Made by a program: the position numbers and the translations under genes | Notes under the pieces: model-generated | Databases searched by the model: none | The model's input: only the letters and a program-made list of their open reading frames with translations | What the model was told of the DNA's origin: nothing | Part shown: piece by piece, positions 43,101-55,182 of the stretch | Numbering within the stretch: the stretch's first letter is position 1 | How the letters are laid out: the number at the start of each line of letters is the position of its first letter | From: Phoronis australis | Taxonomy: Eukaryota; Phoronida; Phoronidae | Direction of reading: 5' to 3' | Assembly (NCBI GenBank): GCA_002633005.1 | Contig: NMRA01000048.1 | Location: 501,745 to 561,210 of the forward strand | Length of the DNA stretch: 59,466 nt

Positions 43101-44284
43101 TTTCATAGGCTGTGTTTTTGCCTGTGTCCGAGGAGCGGCGTTGTTAGCGTTCACCTCACAGACAGGCAGTTTATTGCTCACGGCTTGCTATTACAAAAAA
43201 GGAGATTTTTATCAAAACCTCTGGATGATTTTTTAATTCCAGTGATTGATGTGCGTTTTGTAGGTTGCGTATTGTATCAGAGGTTGTTTTTCAGAATTAA
43301 CAAACGATCGCCTGAGAGCTTATACTCATATCAAAAGGTTTCCTCGGCATACCGCTTTGACTGAAGGAAGAGAGGAGGAAAGTGCTAGAAAAGCCAAAGT
43401 GTCTGCGGGCCAAAAAACGGAAGAAGTGCTTCCAGATGAGGCACCCGAACCCATTATTAAACCCTCGCCACCAAAAACGAAACGCCGCAAATGGACAGTT
43501 GTTGAAACCAACCCTCTTCGAAAGAACAAGTTGCCCCCTGTACAAGAAGCTAAAGGATGCGCCGGGAAGTGCAACTGTGAGTGTAAGGGAAAACAGGGAG
43601 CGGACAAAAAATCGAAAACACCTGCAAAGTCACCTCCAAGGGAAGGTGTTGTCAAGAAAGAATCAAAATTGCCGCAGATTGAAAAAATACATATTGGCAT
43701 GACATTAAAGAATGGCGGAGTACTCAACATCAACGCTCAACCTGAAAAGATGATGTTGGTTGCTAAATAAGAGCACGAGAAAATATTGTGCAAAGTCCAT
43801 CATTTTTAGGCGCATCTCTATGATTAAAAAACGTGTGATCCAATTAATTTACAAGGCGACAAGGTAACTCGTTTCATCATGGAGACGTTATTCATAAAAA
43901 AGCCAAGATTTAATTTTCTCCTCTAGCCAACGTCCTTCTATGTGTAGGGGTAGCTTATATGTACTTTGATGCAGAAAACTTGACATCTATTTCCTCTGCT
44001 AGTGCTTCTGATAGTTGACGCTTACGTAATCCTTCATTTCCGTCGAAGCCGTTCTTGGCAATGTAGGTGGAAATGAAAATGTCAAACAAAAGACATACAG
44101 TTTACACATGTATATTGGTGATTTTGAGTAATTTATTACAGACTTGCCCTCATACACGGGTCACCGTAGATTCTTGTATACCAATCCGAAAGGATACACT
44201 TATTTCCATGGAAACGGTGAAGTCAAGGGCAAACTGTTAACACAGCAATCTTATTGCAACTGTGTGGAAAACTATGGATATTGA
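37181..44284 (+). CDS. Unrecognised small protein, 3 coding exons, 163 residues (form B)
   Basis: Exons 37181-37318, 41991-42201 and 44142-44284 (TGA) join in phase with GT-AG introns (about 4.7 and 1.9 kb). The start (CACGATGT; C at -3) is the first ATG of the open frame. Sequence: a His/Gly-rich N-terminus (MSKFHSKAPGHHGAHGRW), YQLMSKEEHEWYKQMIH, a basic PIRKRLRRSRFKHEY stretch, many Tyr/Trp (YETYGEWYDPDVWCRAPRAD, GLSWNYHEERQLNDI), and a C-terminus LPSYTGHRRFLYTNPKGYTY ... YCNCVENYGY. No signal peptide or membrane segment. No family recognised. Skipping to exon 43295-43770 instead gives 274 residues. AATAAA at 44351 is a plausible poly(A) signal. The first intron holds several repeats, including the MITE at 41113-41767. 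Confidence 0.75.
37558..37632 (+). repeat. tRNA-like SINE head
   Basis: Box A-like TTGGCTCAGTGGCAGAGC and box B-like GGGTTAGATTCC at tRNA-like spacing, but no intact cloverleaf. Intronic. Probably a tRNA-derived SINE fragment unrelated to families A and B. Confidence 0.45.
38290..38405. repeat. Dispersed G/C-run repeat, third copy
   Basis: Contains GGGCTAAAGCCCC, GCACTGAAAAAAGTG, GGCTATAGCACCCC and CCCCTATGGTGCGCCGCC, matching 540-660 and 32905-32970. Confidence 0.65.
39465..39775. repeat. About 160-bp direct duplication with a TCATC-rich end
   Basis: ACTGTAGCCTATTTCTTATT ... CGTCATATGAATG ... GTCGTCTTTTCTT occurs twice, at about 39471-39603 and 39630-39765, diverged by substitutions and a short insertion. 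The cysteine- and histidine-like open frames here are microsatellite artefacts. Confidence 0.7.
39918..39987. repeat. 17-bp tandem repeat, 4 copies
   Basis: Units TTTGGCAAATCATGGCG with single-base variants. Intronic. Confidence 0.9.
41113..41767. mobile_element. MITE with a 24-bp minisatellite core
   Basis: Inverted ends of 25 bp, AAGACCAGG(GGT/GTC)CTGTTTCATGAAA in shorthand, at 41113-41137 and 41743-41767. The core 41177-41582 is about 17 copies of a 24-bp unit (GAGCACGTGTAACCAAGTAG plus TTAT), almost without variation. The left arm continues GCTCCCACTTCACAGTTGCTC and the right arm TTTTTAGTCTC, as in the element at 7330-8440. Same TIR family, unrelated core. Confidence 0.85.
43295..43770 (+). 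CDS. Alternative last exon A of the gene at 37181 (274-residue form)
   Basis: Acceptor TTGTTTTTCAG precedes 43295. Entering in phase 1 from exon 2 it gives KLTNDRLRAYTHIKRFPRHT ... and ends with TAA at 43768; ATTAAA lies at 43823. The 158-residue tail is very Lys/Pro/Glu-rich, with PSPPKTKRRKWTVVETNP, a cysteine cluster GCAGKCNCECKG and LPQIEKIHIGMTLKNGGVLN. It shows no similarity to the other last exon (44142-44284). Confidence 0.65.
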
Positions 44285-45361
44285 ACGTAGCCTTCAACGC
44301 CAGATATCGATAGCGAGTAGACAGTAATCAAAGGAACAGCGCATAATTTTAATAAATCGAACCTATAAACATTAAATTATTGTTTATTACATACCATTTT
44401 CTCCGCATCAACTCATTTCGGTTAGCATTAAGATTAAATGCAAATACGCGATTGATTTTTCTTTTTTAAAGTGCCAAATGCACATCTGTATTTTAAAACA
44501 CCATAACATATTTTTGGACCAGAGTATTCACTCACGTAAACATACAGATAAAACGAAGAATAAATACAACAAGATAGGTATAAATAAAATAAAATAAAAC
44601 ACATCTAACAATAGGTAGTAAATAGACTTACACTTGAAAATGGTTGACCTGGTATACGCAAACATGACCATTTATGTTGCAAATGTATACTTTCCGTGAT
44701 TGCTAAGTATTCGGTCAATGGAAGTTTGAAGGAACATATTCAAGTTCCCTTTTTGTATCTGCGACATAAGATATATTAATTGATTGTTATTCAAAACATT
44801 AAGTACTTAGATTTGTCAACAAAATTATCCTACAAGTAAAGTCTTCAACTGAATCAAGCAAGTAACAGAGTTTCACATTGACCCGAAAAATGTTAAAACT
44901 AAAATTTACAACACTCATCCCTAAGGCCAAAAATGCATGCGGATTTTTTGATTGCTGTAATGAAAGCTTGAATTTCGAAAATGTGAGTCAACTAGCGTGA
45001 ATCTATCCTTTGATGCAAAATGGCGCACGAGCGTTTGGCTAATTAAAATGACAGAAACGTCCATGGAGACATGGCACTACATTCAAATTCAACATCAGTC
45101 ATAACATATTGCGATTAATCTTGAAATAAACACTTATACATTTGGGACATCATCTGAAGAGAGGCAATAATAAACACTGATTCAATTGGTAGACACGATA
45201 CCCAGTTCAATAATAAACACTGATTCAATTGGTAGACACGATACCCAGTTCAATAATAAACACTGATTCAATTGGTAGACACGATACCCAGTTCAATAAT
45301 AAACACTGATTCAATTGGTAGACACGATACCCAGTCCATGAAAAACATCGATGCCACTCGA
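44285..45361. other. Intergenic between convergent genes; 43-bp array
   Basis: No gene. At 45164-45335 a 43-bp unit (CAATAATAAACACTGATTCA, then ATTGGTAGACACGATACCCA, GTT) is repeated four times without obvious variation, ending 25 bp before the stop codon of the minus-strand phosphoesterase. Confidence 0.85.
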
Positions 45362-48300
45362 TTATTCAAGGTTTTCTAATTCGTCTTCCACCTCGGCCTG
45401 TCCTTCCGTCTTCAAAAAGACTGGCTTTTGTTTCTCAGAATTCGATTGTGACAACTGTTTGCAATCAAGCGTCACTCTTCCATTTCCTATGTTCTTCTTT
45501 GGAGGATGTATTGTTACTGTGGAAAACTGTAAAACACGAAAGTTATTTGCATACTTTATTCCCAGCCAAACATTTATGCCTCGTCGACAGGCCTAACCGT
45601 CATCACAGACGCACGAAATCTTTGTACGTGTACACACGTCATTCCGTTTAGGTCATTCACACAAAACGAGCTTATAAGCTCCGGGCACTGAACTTTAAGT
45701 CTCGGTCATAAAGCTTACCTAAGAAAAGAAATAAATCTTCTTATCACATATTCAACTAGTAAACTTTTTATTAGCCTGGGAGCTTTAAGTTAAGTATATG
45801 GCCTGGGGACCAAATTGTCTTTATGCATTGTCGGACTATGGGGAACAATTGGCTAAAACTACATATACGAGTACCCAATCGCTCAAGAAAAAGTTCTAAA
45901 AGTCATTTTTTTGAAAGTGTGCATATTGGGTAAAAATTGTCAGCCCAACAGATGCAACACTATTCACCTCTTCTCAAGAAATTACACATAATTTTTCGCC
46001 ATTATAGACCTACCTCTTTTTCATTAGTCCAAGAGCCACAGTTTACGTAAATAACATCATTTCCGTTGTTGGCTTTGTACTTGCGCAGTTGGCCACTGAC
46101 GTCATGAGCTAGGACGACTACATCTTCGTCGCACTGTTTTACAAACCAACAATAGTCTCCGGCGGTAGCTTTCATCATGTTAAGAACGTAATCCTCACCG
46201 TGCTGGAATAGATGCCAATTTCATGAGGGTGGACAGATTCTTCAAAATGCATCAAAGCCTAAAAATACTCTCAGTATAGTGTTTTGTTAACCCATTAGTT
46301 ACCGTTGAACAGATCTTTGAATAAAAAATCTTTGCATAAGATATTCACTCTGAAGGGTACAGCTAAAAAAATTCTTAAAAATCTCATTCAGTAAAAGTTG
46401 CCATTCCGAAATGCTCCGTGTGGAACGGGATCTTAAGAGATAACCAATTCGAGGTAATTTTACAACTTGTTTTACAACTGTATTTTAGACGACTGGGTGA
46501 ATACCTGTTCACACAAAAACTGTACGAGTGGATATGACGTCATGCTTCTAAGCGTGATATATTTGCCGTCATCCACGACACATTTTGTGTCAAGGTCGAG
46601 TTTCTGTCCTGGCATTGCTTTCGATAAAAGACATGTCAAGAATCTTTCTTGCACTTGAGGTACACTCAATGCTTTTACAAGATCACGCTCTATCGCTGGC
46701 CCGCATTCTTCCAGAAACGTAGCTGTGAAGTTCTGCAACAGTTTTTCCACTACACCCTCTTTGGCGCCATTAATCGAACACATTGCTCTTGATACGTAAT
46801 ATCCAATTGGTTTTTTGCACAATAGTTGATTTTTACTTTCAAGTGAATACGAAGTAAATAAATCCCACTCATGCCCATGAGAAAATCTAATGCGATACTC
46901 CTTCCCTTGATCTTGGATTCTATACACCAAAGTGCCTTGGATAAAAGTTACACTGTCGCCAAATAAGCGTTCAACATCCGACACGGCAACCTCGTGGTCA
47001 TGGTTACCACGTATGAAGTACACCTTGACTCCACATTCTCTCGATAGTTTTTGGATACAAGAGACAAAGTACTCGCATAATTTGTTCTTCCATTTCACAA
47101 GCGTCTCATTGGGTGTTTGAGCGGAAGCATCAAAAGTATCCAACCACATCTCAAGAATGTCACCCAGCAGAACTACCGTGTGAACTTGGTCAGTTGCCTT
47201 TGTCAGTAAGTCATCCAAAAACTCTCTAACATTAGCTTCTGTTCCAGCTGTTAATGGACGTCCAAAGTGTATTCCACCAAAAGCAAGGATGTCTCTTTTG
47301 TCGCAGTCAGCATCAAGATCAATGCTGACCTCCGTCACCTTTTCCAAGCAGCCATCAGATGGCAGAGTATATCCAGCCTCTTTCTTCCTGCGGGGCACCC
47401 ATTCCGCGACGTTTCCTTTGACAACACCCTCAGCATTAATATTTGCAGCATGCTTTTTATTTGTAATCGGTGAAACTTCTCTCGCCAACAAGTCCGAGAC
47501 GTCGTTTGAGCTGTTCGTGTCCCATTTTATATCGATTTCGGTGAAATATTCCGGAATTGCGGGAAATTCACTAGGGTTCGCTTTAATTCCCGTTTCCGGT
47601 TCCAGCTTTGTTAACGCGTTGTTAATACATTCACCTATTGTAACTGGTGTTTGTTCCTGGAAAAAAGGAACACGTGAATTATCAAAACGATAAAAAATCA
47701 ACCACCATCAACAACGAATGACGACTACTTAATCGAGCTGATAATCCTGAAACCGAACATAGCAGCAATAGCTTCACTGACACGTGCCACACAGATTTCC
47801 TGAAATAATTCATATTATCCGAAGTGTAAAACTGATCATTGTTGGAGAAAAGTTTGATAACATTAAGTTTACTCAGTGTTGGCCTGTCGAGTACCTTTAT
47901 GAATTATTATTTATGAGACTTTCGTGGAATTGATTGTTGTTTCCCAATGTATGGTTGCTGAGTTCTACATCAAGCCAGGGAAACAAAATCACATCGACAG
48001 GAAAACACAATCAACACCAGTGTGTTTACTCCGGTCTATTTTGCCAACCATACAAACATCTTGTGACATTATGTACTTTAAGTATAATGTCGAGAAATCA
48101 CGCCCAATATTTGCAGTAGCTAACACAATGCCAAGTCAACATCAAGTGATGACTCGCGCATACTTGAGCAAACACTAACATTTAAAGTCGTCCTCGTTCG
48201 TGAACAAACTACCTTTCAACTCGGATCTTTTGCAATCTATACATAGACGATAATAGAAATTTTTCTTCAAACACCTCAGTCTTAATTGAATAAGAAACAA

Positions 48301-50330
48301 TTAAACACGGCAATCTGTTTTTCTATTCATACTGTAAAAATCGATCGCATGCAGTTTCGGGACAACAAGCATGCATTTCATGAGTCCCGAATTATCGTGA
48401 GCATCGGTAGTATACAACTATAAGAATTGAGCTAATGAACACAGCGTGATCAATTTATGTACGGATTACAGAAAGGATTTCCTGACATAAACATGTGCGT
48501 CTTCACAGATGTGANAAAATGAAGAGAACGAACGTAGGTCTTGTAGATGACGAGGTAGGTGGCTGAATGAGAGACCACGTTGAACAGAACAAAGGAAATA
48601 TGGGCGTCCAATCAGGAGTTGCGTAGAGAAACGTATGAATACAAAAGTAGGCCCTAGGGCTATAAAAAAGATGAGTAATGCAAAATAAACCCTAAGGACT
48701 GGTCTCAAAATAAAGAGACAATTGTCAAAATAATTACGATAAATGCATTTAACAAGTTAAATTTAATTTATCAAATACTATTCTAATCCATCAACCCTCA
48801 CTGAGAAGTATTTAATCGCTGCAATCATTGAGAAAAATGGGCTGGGTTGCTTAAAACTTCAAAAGTTATCTGAACTCGCATGTCGAAGCATACCTAGCAA
48901 GAGTTTAAAGTCATGTGACTGGCTATTATTACATTTTAGCCTGGTATTCTTTGAGCATAATTTTTGAAACAGTTGTTTAATACCTATTGTGAAAAATACA
49001 ATGTGCAATAATAACAGTTAAGCTAATAAAGCGCTACAAAGCATAATATCTAGGCGTTGAGAACGTTTAAAGTTGCCAAATGCTTGTTTTTTACCATTTT
49101 GGTTGATTTAATAGCCGGTACGGAAAATACACTAGTGGGATTTTAAGAGTTTCCACTAAATTTTGATTTTTTCATCAAACGGGTCTATTGTTACTTGACA
49201 AAGTAAACTTTGACAGAAGTAACCGACAAATCTGGGATACCAATTTTTATCGTTATTAGAGGTACACGCGGCATTGGGGTACTTCTTGGACCTCTATGAA
49301 ACTTCCATGTATTACATACAAACATCTCGTTTAAATTTGTTTTTTAATCGTCATAGACTTTAAGTGCCAGAAAACTCGTGAATGAAATGTAATTGTTTAT
49401 TACCTGACTCAGATACCTGACGCAGAATGTTATGTTTAGTACCATAAAATAATTTCTAGACACTTTTTAAAAAACACGGGAATAACCCTAAAGGAACAAT
49501 ACCATCGGAGCCAAAAATCTGACACACCAATTTCTCATTGCCACAGGAAACTATCATTGTAAAAAATTATCATCAAAGAAAAGTGCTTTTACAAAAACAA
49601 CAATCACGTGATATTTTGGCACACAAGTTAGGGTCGATTTTAAAGGATTCACGAGATACGTTTGTAGCTTTGTGAGTTGAAAATGCTTGAATATGCGAAT
49701 GAAATTTCTCAACCAATTGTCAATAACCATTTAAGTTTTACGAGGAAATGCTACGAGCTTAAAATAATCACCTTGGACAAGTCGGTCTATTCACAAAATC
49801 TCCACCTTTAGAAACAGTTCCTTCATGGCAAAGAACGAGAGAAGTTACGTACTTGAAGACTATAAGTTAGGTACGCATAACGCTTCGAGCTTGCCTCAGG
49901 CCCTTGTTCACATGACTGTCATGTGAACAAGGGCTTGAGCTGCATGCTCGGAACGCTATGCGTACCTAACTTATAGTCTTCCACTAAGAAACTTCTCTCG
50001 TTTTTTATCATCATCACGGAACACAACGATGAATTATGAACAGTTCTGTCATATAGCAGAGAAAATGAACCATCACATGATATCGAAGTGAACGTTTAAC
50101 TTCGAAAGCAATAGGACTTCAGCCTCATCGGTGTTCAGTCAAGCACTCATAGCATTATGACAGTATTACACTCTACACATATTATAACCATGCTTTCTTA
50201 CCTTCTTTTGTTGAGACTTGTTGTTGTTGTTGCTTTTGTTGTTACTGTTGTACTTTGCGGTGCTGCTTACTGTAGGCTGTTTTTTGGGTGTCGAGTTAGA
50301 CGAGGCCGGCTTAGAGCTTCCGCTTCCCAT
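45362..50330 (-). CDS. Calcineurin-like metallophosphoesterase, N-myristoylation signal, degenerate metal site; 544 residues
   Basis: Exons on the minus strand: 50330-50202, 47656-46505, 46202-46014 and 45526-45362 (TAA), all phase 0 with GT-AG introns. Exon 1 begins MGSGSSKPASSNS, a strong N-myristoylation signal (G2, S6, K7), then a Lys/Asn/Gln/Ser-rich tail. The phosphoesterase domain spans about residues 165-490, with LpxH-like motifs: GGIHFGRP where D-x-H is usual (Asp to Gly, H173 kept), VVLLGDILEMW (D209; last Asp to Glu), RGNHDH (N261, H262), FSHGHEWD (H303) and VVLAHDVSG where G-H-x-H is usual (H460 kept, the second His is Val). In the standard scheme the ligands of the second metal are all present, while two of four for the first are lost. 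Activity is therefore uncertain. The nearest named family by motif is UDP-2,3-diacylglucosamine hydrolase-like; substrate unknown. A likely acceptor at about 50345 suggests a spliced 5' leader. Confidence 0.85.
47657..50201. other. First coding intron of the phosphoesterase; hairpin at 49834-50002
   Basis: About 2.5 kb without recognised exons; direct joining of the flanking exons keeps frame. An N lies at 48515. The only strong structure is the palindrome at 49834-50002. Confidence 0.6.
49834..50002. repeat. 169-bp near-perfect palindrome
   Basis: Arms of about 84 bp meet at CACATGACTGTCATGTG with a one-base spacer. Outer arms read AACGAGAGAAGTT on the left and AACTTCTCTCGTT on the right. 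Mismatches cluster in one short segment near ACGTACTTG. It could extrude as a cruciform or, if transcribed, form a very long hairpin. Confidence 0.9.
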
Positions 50331-53300
50331 TCTGCTACGTTATACTGCAACGAAGATTAAAATTGTTCATCTACAAGAAAATTTCTCTGTTTTTTGAAAC
50401 CATACCTAATTCCAGATAGCGAATACTTTTATTTGGCGGCCCTCATTACTCTACGCGACATATGCAGTTCTACACGTCACGTTTATTTTCCCTTGTACTG
50501 ATCTGTGGTGAACAACAGTGGTGAAGTAGATAGAGACGACGACCACGATGACGACGAAGACGACATATCAACGTTGATAGCGGTGCGGGTAACAACAATA
50601 TAATCACCTACAAAACCGAAAATCTTCCAACTTCCTCAGAACCTTTCGATTGTAGTCTAGGGGCTCTCAGGCAAGTGTGTTAATCTACATTAATATTTTA
50701 GAGCCACCTCGCATAGTTGCGTGTTTCGTGCGAACGACTTTGGGTTACCAAGGAAACCGACAAACTCCAGCAACTCTGTTTTACCTGTTACTCGACACAA
50801 GACCTTTGAAATGCAAGCATCAGACAACGCTAACATTATGTTCATTCCATGTGTAATTTTGTTGGGATTTGTTTGCCAATGCCGGCATTGGCTGACCCGA
50901 GGCGATTTTGTTTGTTCAACCTCAGCCCATTAGTTTAATGGTCTGAGGTTCAGTGAATCTTAATTTGTTTGTGCAAAGGTTAAGGATGTATTGCCGGCTT
51001 TTGAAGAAACGTTCACTGCGTGCTAGTCAGTATGATACCAGTGGGCTGCGAGTGTTTTCAAGAAGAAATGATTAAAGAAGTTAAGTGTTCTTGTGTTCTT
51101 AAAAAGATAACACAAGCATTAAAATTGTATTTCCTCAGAATTTAGCTGCCCTGAAAACAACGAAAAAAACTTAAGCCGTCACAAAATATTCCTTACGATA
51201 GGACTTGACTTGTGTCACCACCACCACCAACATTGCTATTTAGCGACTCAAAAACGCTTCAAAGATTTTCGATGTAGACCAACCATAAAATTGCGAATTC
51301 AAAAATGGCGTATCAGCAAGGTAACTGTTTTCAAACACCACGAGTTTTGGTTTAGAATTGATTGAGCAACAAAGAGTGGCGAAATATACCGCTTTACAGA
51401 GTTAGCAGTAAAACAGTAATCTTTGTTTTGTCAAGACATTGTATGTTAGCTTTCAACATTTACTACAGAATTGCATAAACTTTCCCTATGAAACTGTGTC
51501 CATACGCCTTTGTCCTGAGTGAGCATTCAATAAAATCAGTGCAAAAAATGTTTAGGCTATGCAGAACCCTCAAAAATGGCCACATTTGGCAAACTTCGGA
51601 ACATCAAATCTCAAAAAATGGCTGATCTGATTCATACAAAACTTTCAGACGTCATGCTTTATAAACTGTTCTCTAAAACACCGTTAGGAATTGGCTTTAA
51701 AATTTTCCACTTTTGCATTAGGGGCTAACAAAAGTAGGATTAATAATTTTTGTTAAAAAAATTAAGGTTGAGATTTCACATTGAAGATTGATATCATGTT
51801 CTTGATGGCGTTGTGTTGCTATGGGTGTTCCTTGATGGCGTTGTGTTGCTGTGTGTGTTTCTTTCTTTTAGCTATTTTTTACTAAAATATGGACACATGA
51901 CCCAATTGATAGCAGCTTGATATGAATTTAAAAAAAACAAATTGTACAGGCTTTCTACTTTCAGAAAAATTCAAATTATATACTTTTACTGAGTTAAATG
52001 TATAATTTGGTACTTTGGCAAGATACACCGACAGGTCGATAAGGTCATACATAACTGACTGAACAAAACAAAAAGTTAATACCCCATAAATCGTTAATAT
52101 GCAGCAGCACGTTTCACGATTTTCAGTTTTCATGTCGAAGGCATCTTCTATCGATTTTCATCAATCTCGTGGTCGTCGATGATAAACATCTTAATTTTCA
52201 TCAAAAAATTAAGTCATTTACTGAGTTTTATATAAAATCAAAAATTCATCAATAGCTCTTTCGTTAAGTAAATTCTACGATTAGCAATTTCCGTTTTCAT
52301 AGTGCAGCTCTATCTTTCTCCGTCCGCAAAGTTTAATTCTTTTGAATGTTCTTTACAACCGTCGATCTGAGAGTTTATACAATGAATATACCTGGCGTGT
52401 TTAAACTTGTATGACAGAGATAGGTAATAGTCTGGTGTATCAGACTGAGAGAGTACTTCTGAACATACCATGTAAGGACTATCATACTTACATCAAAATA
52501 AAATAGGTATTATTGTATGAGTCTATCATTGTTTGGATTAGATAGCAAGGCACAAGTAATTTAAAAACTGTGGGTAGACCACGGAGAAACTGTATCAAGA
52601 TCCATGCATGTACCACTAATCAACTGTCCGTAATACTGAAAAAGTGTTTGTGTCCCTATCCTAAGAGCGCAGTGGAGTTGATTGATGTCGACCCGTATTG
52701 AAATTTATACCGCTGTAAAGCTTCAAAATGGTTTCGAATATTCCAGTAGACCAACATGGTGATAGTTTATCGTTATCACTATAGGCGATGAACTGAGGTA
52801 CATTACCGTAAGACGAGAAAAGACTTAAGTTCATACAATTTAATAATGCTATACATAATTATACATCCTTCAATGCCAATAATCATCAACTTCAGAATTA
52901 AATTAGGACGTTTTTGTGAATTACTGAACTTAATCCTCCATGTAATGACCAAATCAGTCGGCGAAAACCAATCACCAGTTTCGACCAGGGCTCTAGTCAG
53001 TTGGTGTCGGTTGTGTTCCCTTAACTTACGGAGATCGACGTATTTTTGCTGTATTCAGGGCCCTGGTGTCCACTCTTCAGACCAGGGGCACGGTCAGTAA
53101 TCCCTGCTATATCCTACCTTTCAACTTTAGCCTTTAAATTTCTGTTGATTGGCAATCTATGTCTTTTTCATTTGTCGAACGATGTTAATGTTTGATGGAG
53201 GCTTATCGCGGTATCTTCATTTGCGAACTGGGTTAAATGCGCACCGGCGATGCCACAGTTGTTTGACCTGTGCCAGGCAACCTTGATAACATGTTAGTAT

Positions 53301-54415
53301 GCGAAATAATAAAGGAACCGTTGTTATTTGACAAGGTATTCATTCAAGGGCTGAAAACACAAAGGGTGGGTTCGCCATGTGTAGTTCACACTGATTCTCT
53401 TCTATTGTCAAGTTGGATTTGGCAAGTTGGAAAGAATGCCAGACTACCCTAAGCTTTGAACTATTGAAGCGTTAAATAAAAGAACTAAAATGTTGCAGAA
53501 AAAATACGATAAATTTGACGATCAAGGTTTTTTATATTATTTCATTTTTATTACAAGTACTCGACGTTTCACAGCTTCCACTGAGCTGTATTTTCAAGAG
53601 AATGAATGCATACAATATGCAATACATGCATATATGACAGAGACTATGTAAGTATACCGGATGTTATGTTAGGGCCAAAATCAAACATAAAACAAAAAAT
53701 CAGATATTTGACTTAAGCGATAAGTGGCTATGTAAAAGCGCTCGAATTTTTGAGAATACAACCTTTTTCTAGGATTCACGGAGTACGTTCAGAGCCGCGT
53801 GAATTGTGCATTCGCCGAACTTTTGGTAGTTCCTGCCTTTTTAGAAGACTTTTGTATCGTTTTCCACTTATTCGGAGGTTTTTTTTCTCTGATGGGACCT
53901 TTTTGTCCACTTCGCCAAATGTGAGAGTTGTAGGGGTTTTTTTTGAGCATGCTCCGAAAAAACCCTATTATACTCGGAAGATCTGCTACTGACTCCGAAA
54001 TTTTATTCACTCCAAAGAATCCACTACTACAAAAATCTCACACCTCTTTGAATAATATGAAAACACTAGTTTGGTTCATTTTGGATACGTTTTTTGGCCA
54101 AGCTAACTTCGAAGAACACAATAAATGAGTCGTTAACAAGTCAGAAGAAACAGCAGAAACAAGTCATTAGACTTCATGGTCAAAATTTTCTTATTTTTGC
54201 GTGGACAGTTTGATACCAATGTAACTTTCAGTTTAGACTAATGTTTTTCAGTTGGAGTCGGTGGTGGGACTAGATGAATCAAGTATCAATATCGTTTTCA
54301 AAATTTGAAAATTGGTCCACTGAGTAGTTTTCTAGTAAAAATCAAAAGACGTAGTAGTAGGCCCTGGTGGGCCTTCAGAGTAGCGGGGCCTTCGGAGCCA
54401 TGACGTAGCTGTTAC

Positions 54416-54704
54416 CAGTGGTGGATTTAGGGTGGGGGAGCAAGGGGGCCATGGCCTCCCTAAAATTCTACCAGATACTATTTGGCAGTTCGGGTGCGAA
54501 TTGCTGACCAGCACATGCGCGCAACCAGGGAGCTCGGGGGTGAATAAACTATGAACAAACCCCGTTTACCGTTTTTTTAGTCAAAAGGTCTGCAGATCAA
54601 CCCCTGCATCCCTATGTTTTAGGCTAGGCACGCATCTACCGAAATTCTGGTTATTCCTGTGCCCTGCCCCCCCCTCCTAAGTCAAAATCCTGGATCCGCC
54701 CCTG
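54416..54704. mobile_element. 289-bp non-autonomous element, CAGTGGTGGATTTAGG / CCTGGATCCGCCCCTG ends
   Basis: The ends are inverted copies matching at 12 of 16 positions. Flanks TGTTAC (54410-54415) and GGTTAC (54705-54710) agree at five of six bases and may be a target duplication. CAG-start ends of this kind are seen in hAT-like elements, but the flank length does not fit the usual 8 bp, so the superfamily stays open. Confidence 0.6.
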
Positions 54705-55174
54705 GGTTACCCCTCATACATGAAGTTCATGCAGAGCTAGGTCTTGTCAAGTATTTATCATCGAACCAGGGCGAAGTTCTAAGGTATGAAGGCTTGTCAG
54801 CTCTCTTGACACCCGATTTCGTTGCGTGGTTTTGTCTTTTTACGAGTTATGGCCACTCCTTCATTTCGCATGAAAAGAGGCGACTTGAATTTTGGTAGTT
54901 ATGTTTTTGGTTTTTGTTTCCCAACTATAACTTTAGGCAATTACTAACTTTAACAACTAGCTTGAGTTGTATGTGAGGTGTTCGTTTTATTCACGTAGAT
55001 ATGAACCACACGCAGCAACTGTCGCCTCCCATTTACTAGTTAGTACTGCCACGTCTGCTATATTTTTCTTTCTCTGTCCGTAACAGCTGGTTAAAGGTAG
55101 CTGACAGTGCCGCGCTGCCAAGTCCTACTGAACTGCTTACACGGAAAGTGCGCAATGTCAGCTTTCCTAACAAG

Positions 55175-55180
55175 AAAAAA
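55175..55180 (-). terminator. RNA polymerase III terminator of tRNA-Gly
   Basis: Six T residues on the minus strand begin two bases after the tRNA 3' end, the usual pol III stop. Confidence 0.85.
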
Positions 55181-55182
55181 TG

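Larger units (their letters stand above)
50331..55182. other. Intergenic, mostly unannotatable; one repeat copy and one TIR element
   Basis: No coding exon recognised in about 4.8 kb. Seen: dispersed AT-rich repeat copy 4 (inverted) at about 51550-51725, a two-copy 30-bp repeat (TTGATGGCGTTGTGTTGCT) at 51803-51862, a GAC/GAA-rich stretch near 50540-50570, and the element at 54416-54704. Confidence 0.5.

Noticed and set aside
47657-47701. Extended N-terminus of the phosphoesterase (IFYRFDNSRVPFFQ)
   Set aside because: The apparent start is TTG and the segment ends in a splice acceptor (TTCCTTTTTTCCAG). The MGSGSSK exon at 50330-50202 joins in phase instead.
53085-53450. Short plus-strand frame at 53270-53452 as a gene
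   Set aside because: No splice or domain evidence and no conserved features; treated as chance.
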